A DNA stretch of 64,000 nucleotides from Saussurea involucrata (Eukaryota; Streptophyta; Magnoliopsida; Asterales; Asteraceae): contig CM066317.1 in the NCBI GenBank assembly GCA_033807775.1, positions 8,515,870 through 8,579,869 of the forward strand, in the 5' to 3' direction. The translations under genes were made by a program, and so were the position numbers. Positions 1 to 12,379 of this stretch are shown here, piece by piece. How positions within the stretch are numbered: position 1 is the first letter of the stretch; each line of letters opens with the position of its first letter. The notes beneath the pieces were generated by a model. The model saw only the letters and a list, made by a program, of their open reading frames with translations. It made no database searches and was not told the origin of the DNA.

Positions 1-225
1 GGTATGTGGAACCATAACAGGGGGATTCAGCAAGGGAAAATGGAGTATCTAGCGGAGAAGAAACGAGAACTGGCCATGACTAGGGCTCACGTTCGGCAGC
101 TGCAACGAGAGATTAAGGAAGCTGAAGAGGAACTAGAAGAACTCGAATCGGACTACATGGGAATGGAGGACGTGATCAAGGAAAAGGTTAACTTGATCAC
201 TGGACTCCAGGACGCCTTCCAGTAA
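1..225 (+). CDS. 3' end of an unidentified coiled-coil protein (partial)
   Basis: An open frame runs in from the window edge (GGT is the first full codon) and ends at TAA 223-225. The visible 74 codons are rich in Glu, Lys, Leu and Gln in a heptad-like pattern (for example REIKEAEEELEELESDY), as in a C-terminal alpha-helical coiled coil, and end in LITGLQDAFQ. GC content is well above that of the flanking DNA, which supports real coding sequence. The upstream exons lie outside the window. The internal ATG at 4 is not necessarily a start. I do not recognise the family; a structural or regulatory protein with a terminal coiled coil is all that can be said. It could also be a terminal exon whose acceptor site lies just before the window. 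Confidence 0.6.
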   Translation, partial: GMWNHNRGIQQGKMEYLAEKKRELAMTRAHVRQLQREIKEAEEELEELESDYMGMEDVIKEKVNLITGLQDAFQ

Positions 226-431
226 TAGATTTCTTTGTTTACCTGCACTGTATCCGTTTCAGTTGGGAAGATGATTTGCAATAATTTCTAGATGAACTTG
301 TTAATTAATTTCCTTGTTAAATAACTTAAAATGGGGAAAACATTTTCTTAAGTTAATTTCTATATTAAAAACATTAAAATAGAAAGGAAACAATACATTA
401 AAAACCACATAAAATGATAACCTAAAAACTT
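226..431. other. 3' flank of the partial gene, no gene seen
   Basis: AT-rich DNA directly after the stop codon at 225. It probably holds the 3' UTR and polyadenylation region, but no signal is distinctive enough to place. Confidence 0.4.
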
Positions 432-760
432 TAGGGACCATTAATGTATTTTTAAATTTGCCACAAACTTCAGGGGCCAAAACTTTAATTTCGGCATATC
501 GCGGGACCACCGCGGGGTACCCTTGCGGGACAGGGGCCAAAAGTGTAAACGCGGGCATTCTTGAGTGGCCAAACCTGTACCGCGTGCATTCTTGAGGGAC
601 CTTCGCGGGACTTTTTGGCCAAAATCGTATGACACGTGGGCTGGGGCCCGCGATCGCGGGGCCCACCGCGGAAAATTGTGGCATTTTGGTAAAGTGAACG
701 AGATTTGTGGTATTTTGGTAAAGCAAAGTCAAACTTGGGGTATTTTAATTAATTTCCCTA
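432..760. repeat. MITE-like element with an iterated GCGGGA-type word
   Basis: The stretch opens with TAGGGACCATTAATG and closes with ATTAATTTCCCTA, an imperfect inverted terminal pair. Inside, the word GCGGGAC/CCGCGG recurs among phrases such as GGGGCCAAAA. It is a sharp GC island in AT-rich DNA. The ends resemble those of the element at 31889-32262. No clear target duplication is visible. Overlapping small frames are not coding. Confidence 0.45.
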
Positions 761-1319
761 TAAAATAAGGAGTTTCTATATATGTATATTATAAAACATA
801 TATAATGTAATAAAAATAATTAGAAATAAAGTTTTTTTTAATATTACGACAAAATAGCTTATGGCTTAACGAATTTGTTTAACGACCTTAGTTGAAAAAA
901 TAAAATGAATTAATTATAAATCACACAAACAAAAGTTATAATTTCAAAGACATAATAAAAAACCTATAATTTTCTAACAAACCACAACGACAAAAGGAAT
1001 AGTTTACTTTACAGAAAACTTTGTATTTTGTTGCTTGGAAGACATTTTATATATTTAAAGACATTTTCACACAATACCAAAAAATTACCCAAATAGTTTA
1101 AATAGATGAAGATAAAATTTAAATAAATATGATTTTTTTCCATTGTGATTTGTATTTCTTAAAAATCCTTAAGAGATAACATCACCCAAAATACTAGAAT
1201 AAATGTAAAAAAAATCGTAATTTTAAGAATAGCATCATCCAAATAATAGAATAAACGTAAAAAAAAAAGTATCATAGTTTTAAGAAAGAGTAATTAATGA
1301 AAATGCCCTAAATATATAC
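761..1319. other. AT-rich intergenic DNA, nothing recognised
   Basis: Low-complexity A/T-rich sequence with no open frame or repeat that I can name. Confidence 0.5.
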
Positions 1320-3020
1320 CACCTCCTATCCCCTACTTTGACCTACTCACACTCGCACATTATTTTTTTTATTTTTTTATTTAAAAGTTACATTTTACAC
1401 TCTTATACTTATTTAATTAGTTTACTTTATATCTTTTATTTTTTTAATTTTTCATTTTACACATTCATCGTATTAACATATATAATCATATATTAGCTAA
1501 AATACGTTAAAAATACGTTTTAATTTTAACAAATTACACCATTATAATCGTCTCTTCGATACGTTCGAAATGAGCCAAATATTGAATATTTTTTGATTTA
1601 ATTATTTAATTATATATCATATATACTACTTAATTATTTTTAATATTTACAATTCATACCCTTATAGTTAATTATTTAATTTATGGTACATCTTTTACTT
1701 TTTCAATTTTTGTTTTGCACTCTTATCATATTAACATAATAATCATATATTAATTAAAACTAGATACGTACCCGCGCGGGATGCGGCACGGAGTATCTCG
1801 AATCTAAAACCGAGAATTCGAAAAAATAATTTTGTTTCGTTTCATATTTATTCCATTTTAAATCGCATATCAGATGTATAAAATTTCGGGTCTTGATTTT
1901 CATATCTGAAATCCGATCGGGTTTTCGGTTTGTCCACTCATTTTTTTATGGTTCAGTTTGTATTTCTATATCGTTATGGTAATAGGTTGGAAGTTTGAGT
2001 TTTAGTATACTTTAAGAAAATTAGTAAATAATTTACTATATAACAGATGTTTGACATTAACATACTCATGTAAATATACACGTAATAAAAAATCTGAAAA
2101 CCAATTAAAAATTATAAAAATATATATCTCAAATTTAAGAGAAAATTTGTTTGTTTTGAGTTATATTTATTTAATTAAAATTTTAATTATATTTATGATT
2201 ATTTAGATTTAAAGATGTCGTAGGTAACATGTAACAAATTTAAGAAATATGTATTAATAAGTTATTTTAGAGAAACCAAGATTTCCAAAATTTAGTTTAT
2301 ATTTAAATCATAACAGGATAACTTTTAAAAAGTATTTAAAATTAATTATAATATTTTTATATTTATAAGATATTTGTTAAACTACATAATTTCATCTATA
2401 CCAAAATAAGTGTCTATATTATTATTATTTTTATTTATTACAAGTATTCACTTTAAAAAACAAATGTTTACCTTCTCATTTTATTTTTAATTATGAGATT
2501 TAGAAAAATTATCTCAATCAATGGTGGATACAGAATTTTTTCTACTAAGAGTTCCCTTTAAAAAAATACATAATTTGTTGATTTAAACGTATTTTAACAT
2601 ATTTTAGTTAATATATGATTATTATATTAATGTGATAGGAGTGTAAAATGAAAATTAAAAAAGTAAGAAATGTACCATAAATTAAATAATTAACTATAAG
2701 AGTATGAATTGTAAATATTAAAAATATTTTTATATAGTATATATGACATATAATAATATAACTATATCAAAAAATATTCAATATTGGGTTCATTTCGAAG
2801 GTATCGACGAGACGATTATAATGGTGTAACTTGTTAAAATTAAAAAGTATTTTTTAACGTATTTTAGTTAATATACGATTATATGTGTTAATATAATGAA
2901 AGTGTAAAATGATAAATAGAAAAGTAAAAGATATAAAGTAAATTAAATAAATAAGTTTAAGGATATAAAGTGTAACTTTAAAAAAAAATTAAAAAAAGAA
3001 TGGATTGTGAGGGGAGGGGG
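1320..3020. mobile_element. Element with about 430-bp inverted arms (Mutator-like candidate)
   Basis: The segment at about 1320-1760 reappears in reverse complement at about 2580-3020. Shared phrases include the run around AATATTGAATATTTTTTG and CGAAATGAG in the left arm and their complements in the right. A GC-rich patch at 1768-1790 (CCCGCGCGGG core) lies in the middle. Long inverted arms around a short non-coding core suggest a non-autonomous Mutator-like element. Related arm sequence occurs at about 6620-6736 and 9206-9720. No clear target duplication was found, so the ends are approximate. Confidence 0.5.
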
Positions 3021-3051
3021 TATACAAATGTGCAGGAGGTATACTTAGAAT

Positions 3052-3650
3052 TAGGGGTGTTCACTGGTTGGGTTGACCGGGTTGAAGACACTTTAACAAC
3101 CCAATCCAATCATTGCGGTTTGAAAAATCTCAATCCAACCCAACCCAAACCGTTCGGGTTGGGTCGGGTTAGTCGGGTTGAAACTTTATCGATCATTTCA
3201 TCATTTAACTAAGTTATTGTGTCAAAACAAATTACTAAATGTTTCTAAATATTTAAATGTTCAACAGATTACTAAATTGTCTAATAAAAGATTGCTTATA
3301 AATGTTCTGTTTATAAATGTGACATCAAGAATCAATAACAAGATTACTAAAGTAACAAGTGGCCAACAATTGTGTGTTTATAAATGTTCAATAGTAACAA
3401 AAATGACAATAACATGAATTCAAAATTAGATTTAAATGTTTTCACGGGTTGTCGGGTTGGGTTGGGTTGGTTTGTTTTGGGCCTAACCCGTTATCAACCC
3501 AATATATGCGGGTTGGTCAAAAATAGTATCGATTATACATCGGGTTGGCTCGGTTTGAGTTTTTTTTGCCTCGGGTTCGCTCGGTTTGGGTTTTTTTTTT
3601 GCCTCGGTTGGGTTGGGTTGGCCGGGTTGGTCAGAAATTTGAGCGCCGTC
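3052..3650. mobile_element. hAT-like element with iterated GGGTTGGG word (right end uncertain)
   Basis: It starts with TAGGGGTGTTCA, similar to the ends of the better-defined hAT-like elements at 3939 and 46528. GGGTTGGGTT and CGGGTTG are repeated in both strands at 3070-3185 and 3440-3635. The right terminus is not clear. The same word family fills the element at 46528-47178, which has an 8-bp target duplication. Confidence 0.45.
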
Positions 3651-3938
3651 AAAGATATTTTCACACACTAACAAAACTCTTTAAATTTTGAAAAACTCCA
3701 AAAAAAAACTTAGAGAAATTATATTTATATAATCAGTAAGAATATCATATTTTTAAGGCAAAGTTAAAAAAACACATATTATTTAATTAAATAATTGAAA
3801 ATATTGGTCGCTCGCACTATTATAACCTTATCTACCATATTCACAATCATTGCCGGCCACTTCCACCATAACGACTGCCACCACATCTATCTTCAACACA
3901 CCATAACCAACTCATCCACCATTATTGGCGACCACCAC

Positions 3939-4529
3939 TAGAGGTGAACATGGTACGGTACCATGTTTTATTTTCATATACCGTGTATCAACCAATTATA
4001 ATTGGTACACAAAATTTTATACCATGTACCAACCAATTATACTTGGTACCAACTAAATTGGTACCAACATTTTTCGATTGGTACATGTTGGTACGATTTT
4101 GTACCAACATCGCAAATTTGAAGTACAAATTAATTAAATTGACATTTTTACAAACTAGATCTAGATACACTAAAACCGTCAATCATTAATAGCATGTTGA
4201 TATGTACCACTTATCCCTACGTATACAAACATTCAAATAATCTTCATATAACAAACATTGCTAATACTCTACTACAAGCGGCAATTGAGAAGCAACAATG
4301 AGTCGTGGAGGTGCAGACGGGTTATTAAAGATATTAAGGATAGACGAATGAATTCAATCACGTTCTATATATCAATTTGTATTACAATTTAACAAAATGT
4401 AAAACCATGTACCAACCAACTCTAGATAGTTGGTACGGTAATACCAACCAATTCGATTGGTACCAATTAAATTGGTACGGTTGGTACATGAATTGGTTGG
4501 TTTATCTTGGTACAAAATTGACATCCCTA
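3939..4529. mobile_element. hAT-type non-autonomous element, iterated GGTACC-type word
   Basis: The left end is TAGAGGTGAACATGG and the right end is TTGACATCCCTA, an imperfect inverted pair like Ac-type hAT termini. The flanks are a perfect 8-bp direct repeat ACCACCAC (3931-3938 and 4530-4537), the target duplication size of hAT transposons. The interior repeats TTGGTACCAA and GGTACGG in both orientations. There is no coding content. Confidence 0.75.
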
Positions 4530-4537
4530 ACCACCAC

Positions 4538-5270
4538 TACCTTCCATCATATTCACATCCTCTATAGTCACCGTCGTCCATAAGGTCACCACTGCCTTTC
4601 TCTCGACGACCATTATTGTTGCAACAACCTGCATCATGCCTCTTGCCCACTGTCTTTACATCTTCCACAGTCATCGTTGTCCACCACCGTTGGTTACTGC
4701 TACCACTACCAACCACCACTTCTACCTCCATGGCTCCACCACATTCACGTGCAGGCTTAGATTTTTTTTTTCAAACGATGGCACCATTTGACTATAAGAA
4801 TCAAATATAGAGATATTTTTCACAAAATCAATATTAGTCTTGTGGTTAATTTTTTTCCTTCCAAATATGAGGTCTTGTGTTAAAGTTTTGTTATTGCAAG
4901 TTTTTTTGAAACATAATAAAAGCTTAAAAACTAGGAAAATGACTATAACAAACCTCAAGCCCGGGTCTAAAGTGAAAGAAAACCCTTGCAAACCATTCTG
5001 CCAAGGGAAACTTGTGTTTTTTTTCAAAATATATATGGTGACATGATACCGTTGCACCTTTCACAAACCAATTTTTTTTACCATTCGACGAAAAAATGAT
5101 ATGGTGGCACGTGCCAAAGGTGACACCACTACAGGTTCGCCCATGACCACATCAACCACCACAACTATCTCATCCACCATTGTCGACCACCATTACTGCT
5201 GTAACACCCGGAATTTTTTGTTAAATAAAAATTTAGGTTTTATTTGTATTTTATGCTTGGAATATCATAA
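4538..5270. other. CCA/ACC-rich intergenic DNA interrupted by the 3939 hAT element
   Basis: The sequence on both sides of the hAT element (3820-3938, 4530-4740, 5100-5210) is rich in CCACCA triplets and looks like one older repeat that the hAT element entered. Small frames here are triplet-repeat artefacts. Confidence 0.4.
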
Positions 5271-6160
5271 GGCCATCTGTATTGGAACCCTCAAGCCCTC
5301 AAGCCACCTCAGCGCCACATCAGCTTTTCTCCTTACCATCTTCTTACCCTAAAGTGACGTAGCAGAACCCTCAAACCATCTTGCCACCTCATTTTTTTTA
5401 ATTCTTTTATTTATACATTTAATTATTTAACAAAATAAAAATATTTATATATTTTTTAATAAATAAAAATAAGATAAATAATAAAAATAAAAATTCATAT
5501 CATTCATTAAAAATATTACCACCGGTTTGTGCGTTACCGACAACAGGGTCCTCCGAAACGTCAACCCACGCCGACACTAACGCGAGTTCCTCGTCTTTAC
5601 TCCACATCTGTTTGGCGGCTCTATTTTCATATATTTTGTTTTTTTATTTTCTCGTTGGTGTCGGGTTTGATGGTTCCGGGATAGATTGTTGTGTGGAGAT
5701 GGATTGTGGTGTGTGTGGGCTAAAATGTTGGGTTTCCGGAACAATGTCGTCGTCGAGATCGATTGCGGGTGAAGGAAGATTGTAGTTGGCCGGAGTAAAA
5801 CCTTGTTGAATCAAACCGAGGCGTGTAAATTGGTAAGGAATATGTTGCGGAAATTGTTGGGGAAATTGTTGAAAAAAATGTTGCGAAAATTGTGGCGGAA
5901 ATTGTTGCGAAAATTGCGGATGATAACCTTGTGGTGAAAAAGCTTGGAAACCAAGCTCCGGGTCTTCTTGCGGTTGCGGTGTATCCGGTCGGTTACGACG
6001 GGATGTAGGTGTTTTGTTTGGATTCATGATGAAATTTGAGAGAGTTTGAGAGAATTTGAGAGAGTTTGAGAGAATTTGAGAGATTTTGGTGTGAAAAAAT
6101 AAGAGATTTTGGTTAATATATATAGTGTGATTAAATTGAAAAAAAAAATTAAATATATCT
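5271..6160 (-). mobile_element. PIF/Harbinger-like remnant with ORF1 N-terminus
   Basis: A terminal-like sequence GGCCATCTGTATTGG begins at 5271 after TAA. On the minus strand, 5644-6027 is an open frame with a Gln/Pro/Phe-rich N-terminus, followed in the DNA by AT-rich sequence. Plant PIF/Harbinger elements carry such a Q/P-rich leader before the Myb/SANT domain of their ORF1 protein. The opposite inverted repeat was not found, so the element is truncated or rearranged. The family call rests on memory of similar proteins and is tentative. Confidence 0.4.
5644..6027 (-). pseudogene. Q/P-rich fragment, possibly PIF/Harbinger ORF1 N-terminus
   Basis: A 127-codon frame starts MNPNKTPTSRRN and is dominated by repeated QFPQQF-like units, then an acidic patch (DLDDDIVPE). 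The Myb/SANT domain expected after such a leader is missing because the frame stops. This looks like the first part of a transposon DNA-binding protein left behind after deletion. A host low-complexity protein is possible, but nothing supports one. Confidence 0.4.
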
Positions 6161-6736
6161 GTTGCATAGTCGTTCGAGTAATTAGATACAAAAATTTTAA
6201 ATTTTTTTTATAAAAAACAAACGAAGCCATCGGGTACAACGGGTTGGGGAACCCGGGACTGGAACCCGCCCCAAAGCCCGAGCCCCCCCGTATTGGAGCC
6301 CGCTCCCTACCCGAGCCCGAGCCCGAGACCGATACGGAAGGTCTAAGTAGTGAGAAGTTTGGCTTTGGTTTAGACCAATAAAGGAGTCCACGTGACCACT
6401 TCCAGCGTTCCTCGGGGATGAAAGAATTGCCTCGAATGTGAAATATGACAAGAAGCATTCCCCGAGCGTGAAAAATGATTAGAAACTCGAGAGCTTTTCC
6501 CTTTGACCAAGTTTACCCCTTCTTGACCGGTCAAATCTCCTCTTATTTTGCCTTTGACCAAAACCATTAACTCTTGTTTTAAATCTCTCATCAATGCCTC
6601 TCTTCCATTTCTTTCTAGTCCAAAATTAGTCCAAGATTGAATATTTTTTGATTTAATATCACATTATTAAATGTTATAAATATTTACGGAGTATTTTAAT
6701 ACTTAAAATTTATATCCTTATAATAAAATATTAAAT
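6161..6736. other. GC-rich patch and repeat arm, no gene
   Basis: 6215-6350 is a GC patch with repeated CCCGAGCCCG words, like other iterated-word elements in the window. 6480-6600 has repeated CTTTGACC. 6620-6736 is a piece of the arm family seen at 1320-1760, cut at 6736 by the Mutator-like element. Confidence 0.4.
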
Positions 6737-9196
6737 GGAATGAATTGTAGATTTGGTCCTCGTGTTTTGATGTTTTATTTGACTATGGTCTCCTTGTGGT
6801 ATGTTTATTGTAGATTTGGTCCTTATAGTATTCAATTTGTCTTGGTCATGGTCCATCTGACTAACGCCTTAGTTAACTCTGTTAAATCAAGGGCCATTTG
6901 AGCCTTTTTCCTATTCGGTTGTCTTTTTCTTATAAAAAAGTAAAACAAATATTTTTAATCACACACACATACATACATATATATAATGGAATCAAAATAA
7001 ATACAACAATATATTATTTTACGATGTGATTTTATAAATTAAAAAGTTAATTATATAAAAAACAATTTAATTTTATTGTTTTAGAATTTTTGACTATTTT
7101 GGCATGAAAACAACGTTGATGTTTATATAAAGATATGTTTAATTTTATGTTACAAAAATGACAGTATGTATGAAACTTTCATTCGATAATAAGTTTGGTT
7201 ATTGTAACAATAGAAACAACCATAAAATTAAAGGGGTCCTTAATTTTTTAGCCACGTTTAAAAACCCACCAACAAAAATAGCCTTTAAAAAAAATCAAAA
7301 CTAACTACCCATCTATCCTCGAGTTTTGCTTGATGAGAGATGGCCCACCATAATATATTTTCAGAAAAAACAAATAATAAAAAATGAAAAATTAATTCTC
7401 GATTTGACTGATTTGACAAAAGATTATCGATTTGACACAAGATTCTCTCGATTTGACAACATACTAAAAAGAAAAGCAATTATATAATTAAAACAAATTT
7501 ATAGCAATATAATTTGTTAATTAATACAACTAATGTAGTAAGTAAAATTAAATACTATAATATGTTAATTAAAAGAATTTAAAATTTGTTATAACATATA
7601 CAATATAAATTTTAAATTTGTTAAAACAAGTTATTGAAAAAATATATATTAACTTATGATTTTAAATAACCGTTACATATAATATGAAAAAATAATCAAA
7701 TATAATTAAAACGATAATAGTAATTGATAATTCAAATATATTGATTAATATTAAAAAATACATAAAAATAAGTTATATGATTAAAAATAACTCTAGATAA
7801 TCAAAAATAAATATCAATGTATAATTAAAGTTTAATTTAATAATTTTCAGTTAATATTTATTAATTAATAATAATTACATTTAAAAAATGAATATTTATT
7901 TATAATAATAGTTAATAAATAATAAATGATATTAATAAGGGTAATATTTTCTTTTTAGTGTGCTGTCAAATCGAGGGAATCTTATGTCAAATCAGTTAAA
8001 TCAAAAAGAAATATTTCATTTTTTATTATTTGTTTTTTCTGAAAAGGTATTATGGTGGACCATCTCTCCTCAAGCAAATCTTAAGGAGAGATGAGTGGCT
8101 AGTTTTGATTTTTTTTTAAAATATATTTTTGTAGGTGGGTTTTTAATGTGTTTAAAAAATTAAGGACCCTAAAATTAAATCATAATTAACATAATTAATT
8201 TTTTAATTAAAACAAATCAAATTACAAAACTATATCTTATTTTACTCCCTCTAAATAAAATAAGATATGGTTTTATCATTTGATTTGTTTAAATTAAAAT
8301 TTTTAGTAGTATTAAAAGTTTAAAACAATCAAACTATTTCTTTTTCCATCATTAATATCTTATTTAATATAATTTTTTTAAATATAAACAAATTAAGTCA
8401 TACATTAATATCTTGTTTTATTAATTATGATATTGTTATATATATATATATTTGTGTATATATAAAAATGTTGTTTTTACTTTTTTACATAAAAAGAATA
8501 AAAAAATAGGAAAAAAGCAAAAATAGTCATTGATTTAGGATATGTTTGGCAAAAACTAGCTTATAACATGCAAAATGAAAAAAAACATCTTTAAAATAAT
8601 CAATTACAATATTTAATTATATAATTAAAACAAATTTATAGCAATATAATCTGTAGATTAATACAACCAATGTAGTAAGTAAAATTAAATACTATAATAT
8701 GTTAATTAAAAGAATTTAAAACTTATTATAACATATTCAATATAAATTTTAAATTTGTTAAACAAGTTTTTGAAAAAATATATATTAACTTATGATTTTA
8801 ATAACCGTTACATATAATATAAAAATAATAATTAATACGATAATAGTAATTAATAGTTAAAATATATTGATTAATTAATAATAATGAAATTTAAAAAATT
8901 AATATTTATTTATAATAACAGTTAATAAATAATAATTGATATTAATGAGGGTAATATTGGAATATTCACAAAAACTACTCTAAGTAACGTTTCAAAAAGC
9001 TAGCTTATTGTCATCCAAATATGTACCAAGAAAAAAGCTTGTTTTTTTGCCAAACGATGCCTTAACAAAATATTTAGTCAGAGGGACCACAACCAAGACA
9101 AATTGAATACCACAAAGACCAAATCCACAATAAACATACCATAGGGACATACTGAAAGAAAATATCAAAACAAACGGACTAAATCCACAATTTACT
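6737..9196. mobile_element. Mutator-like element with about 150-bp inverted repeats
   Basis: The left end (GAATTGTAGATTTGGTCC at about 6740) is matched by the reverse complement at the right end (GGACTAAATCCACAATTT, about 9177-9193). The similarity continues inward for about 150 bp, including TTGTCTTGGTCATGGTCC and its complement near 9085. Flanks ATATTAAAT (6728-6736) and CTATTAAAT (9197-9205) agree at 8 of 9 positions, the Mutator target-duplication size. There is no transposase. A second element (7232-8169) and a smaller one at about 8540-9060 are nested inside. Confidence 0.65.
7232..8169. mobile_element. Nested Mutator-like foldback MITE with perfect 9-bp target repeat
   Basis: About 250-bp inverted arms run inward from GGGTCCTTAATTTTTTAG on the left and its complement on the right. 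Direct repeats TAAAATTAA (7223-7231 and 8170-8178) are identical. The core is AT-rich and non-coding. It lies inside the element at 6737-9196, so it is the younger insertion. Confidence 0.7.
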
Positions 9197-9205
9197 CTAT
9201 TAAAT

Positions 9206-11097
9206 AATAACCATAAGAGTAGAAAGTATAAATATTAAAAATAATTCGTATATATTTAATAAATAAGATTATAGTAAATAAAGATTCAATCTATACATAT
9301 AATAAATAAGTAACTAGCACGCCACGTGTCGTCTTTTGCTGAGTCGACTTCAATATTTTTCCGCCTAAACATGTATCTGGACGTAGTTTACATTATAAGT
9401 TAATTAGCATACTCACATTCACTTCTCCTTAATTCAATTTTTTTAATTTATACGTTACATTTACTACCCTTATAATTAGGTATGTAGTTACTTTTAATTC
9501 CTTACTTTTTTATTTTTCATTTTAGACTCTTATCATATTAACATAAATAATGTATATGAACTAAAATACATTAAAAACATTTCTATTTTTTACAAATCAT
9601 ACCATTATAATCGCTTCGTCAATACCTTCGAAATGAGTCCAATATTGAATATTTTTGGATTTACTTATATTATTAAATATCATAAATATATATGAATTAA
9701 TGTGTCGTTATTAGTATGAGATTTGTTGAAATTAATATGGGATTTGATACAAATAATCACTAAATTGTCGTGATATTCTTTTTGCAATTTCATATCAATT
9801 TTTACTTCAAAGTCGAATTCCTTCGACGAATTACAATTCTATCAAATTTCATTCTGTCAACGAAACAACCTTAGAATTATCATAAGATATTTAATTACTT
9901 AGAAAAAAATATCACTTATCAACTGACTTTTGGATTATGAGTTCGAACATTTTTCAAAAATATAAATATGCAAATATTTTAGTATAGTATATTTAATTAT
10001 TTATACTTTCTTAATCATGATTATATTATTTCCTCTAATTTTAATTGAACTACATAATATCAGGTATCAACAGATGGTTAGTTAATGATATTTTCAAAGT
10101 CAAATTGTTATGTTTCCCGTCAATTCACTTTAAATTAATCTTTCATAATAGTCTTTGTAAAAATAATTTGTTTTTATTTTTGTCAAAATAATCACGGGAA
10201 GTTTATTTTTTCGCATATGTTTGGGAATCACTTTGGAATTTGTACTTTTACTTTTGGCTTGTCTCATCAGTAGTTATGTTAAAGAGGGTGTTTGAGATTA
10301 CTTATTTAAAACAACGTAGTTTAATTTTTAAAGTGTTTATCAACTTATATAAGGTCGTGTGTACCGCCTTTGGGTACCACGGCCGGGTTCGAGCAGCGGG
10401 TTCATCGGGTAGGCGGGTAGGGCGGTACGGGGTGGGCGGATTCCGATCGGGTAGGGGGTAGCGGGTAGGGCGGGTTCGTGAACTAGATTTCAACCATTCG
10501 GGTTCATTGTTTTTTTGCAGGTCTTGTTGCAGATTTGTGGGTAGCGGGTAGGAGTGGGTTCGATGGGTTCATGGGTTGGCGGTACTTCACTTTAGGGTAA
10601 GGAGGGTAGGAAAGAGAAAATCTGATGTGACGCTGATGTGGCATTCGGGTTCAGTGGGTTCGTGGGTAGGCGGTACTCATGGTCTAATGATAAAAAAGAG
10701 TTAAGAGGTAAATATGTAATTTGAACAAATAAGTTATAAGCACTTTCAAATAAGTTAAAATTGATTAACTTATCAAAAACAACTTATTTGTGGTGGGAAA
10801 AAGTCATAAGCACTTTTATATTTTTCAATCCAAACACTCAAAATAGCTTATTCGTGGTGAGAAAAAACAATGAGCAAATAAGTCAAAAAAAATAAACAAT
10901 CCCAAACACCCCCAAATTTTTATCTAAAATAAAGTAAAAGATTTTAAAATCTTTAAAAAAATTGTATTCAACTCCAATAACTATGTTATTTTAGTATTAA
11001 TTATTTTTTTAAAATATTTAATTTATTTAATTATATTATTAAAATATTTAATATATGGAAAATTGAGATAAAAAAAGTTTATTTTTCAAGGGTATAC
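9206..11097. other. Intergenic repeats, no gene
   Basis: 9206-9720 matches one arm of the 1320-3020 element family. 9720-10240 is AT-rich without recognised features. 10340-10690 is a GC-rich patch with repeated GGGTAGGCGGG and GGGTTCG words, another iterated-word repeat without clear ends. Frames across it are not coding. Confidence 0.4.
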
Positions 11098-11390
11098 GGG
11101 CCTGTTTGTTAGCAGCTTAATGAGACTTATAACTTATTCGTTCAGCTATACATGACTGTTTGGTAGTGGCTTAATGATATAGAAAGTGACTTATTCACTA
11201 AGCTTTTAGGAGGAAGCTTTATGCAGAAGTCAATTTTTGTCCAAACTCGTCTCTCCCAATTAAAAAACATGCTCCTTCAATCTATGAAATAACCCTCCCA
11301 AACAAAAACATTTCCAACTTATACAAACAGATTAATCCACATAGACAACTTTATTCATACATGACTTAATAAAAAACCAACCAAACAGGC
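11098..11390. mobile_element. Tourist-like MITE (same family as 42707 element)
   Basis: It begins GGGCCTGTTTGTT and ends AACCAAACAGGC. The body (GGCTTAATGATATAGAAAG, AGCTTTATGCAG, ATGCTCCTTC) is also found in the element that starts near 42707. The flanking TTA occurs on the right only. Confidence 0.55.
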
Positions 11391-12379
11391 TTAAAAGTGT
11401 CCCTCCTCTATCCTCTACTTTAACAAAGCTGAAAGTATAACTCTTGAAGAAACAAAAATACTAAAATACCGCGTTCTTTTAATTTTAGCGCAGCGCTTTT
11501 GGAGCAACAGCTACTTTCGGACCTTCTCTCCGCTTTTGGTGGTGGTCCACAACCGGCCGGATTCTTCACCGCAAAACACAACTCTGCGGCCAGATATTTC
11601 TCTCACCTGCACTAATTGCATGTATCCTGAGAAATGAACTATAAACCCTCCGTAGCTCAAAAACCCTACCTTCTCCCATTCCACAACCGCTTACTTTGCT
11701 TCTTGAATTTCCCCTTGTTCAGGCTTCTATACATACATACAGAAGTATACTGGTATGATATTGCTTCATATTTTGTAAATCATGTTCCTAATTTTTCCTT
11801 TCCTGTGGTTTTTATCGATATTAGTTGGTGTCAATGGCTATAAGAAGGGTTTTTTAAATGTATATCACGGTCTAGGATCAGGAAAAGCTACATTTTGGCA
11901 TAAGATGCAAGGCGAGTTACTTTTCCAACTTCATAATTGATTTCGATTTTTGGAACTTAATTTTAAGGTAAAATTGCTAACTAGTTCGAGTATTGTATCA
12001 CTTCATTACGAATAGAGTGATGTTGGCGGTAAAACAAAGATGTATAACCGAAAGCCGAAAGGAACTGCTTATTAGAATCATTGGCTATAGAGGCCTGATT
12101 GAAGTGACCACTAAAAATTTGTGCAGTGGCTACCGGTGACGGAGGGGCATCTTTAAGGTAGCTTAAATGCCCGTAAAGTTGTCCTATGTATTTTACCCTA
12201 AATCCAACGTTTTGAGGGTTTTTTTAAAGTTTTTTGGTTTATTTTAAGGGAAATTTAAGTTTTTTTTTGTTTGAGGGATTTTTTTGGTTTTTTAAGGAAT
12301 TTTAAGAGTTAATTTTGGTTAATGTCGAGACACTTTTTTTGGTTGATGGGGCCGAACGAGAAATTACTGGGGACACTAA
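11391..12379. other. Spacer upstream of MORC copy 1; possible promoter or leader region
   Basis: 11400-11700 has mixed-composition, pyrimidine-rich sequence (CTTCTCTCCGC, CCCTACCTTCTCCC) like a plant 5' leader and lies 2.3 kb upstream of the MORC copy 1 start. 12125-12380 resembles the CAGTGGC-type element at 19804. A transcription start cannot be placed from sequence alone. Confidence 0.3.

Noticed and set aside
10240..10493. Overlapping Arg/Gly- and Pro/Arg-rich frames on both strands
   Set aside because: Produced by a GGGTAGG-word repeat; open on both strands.
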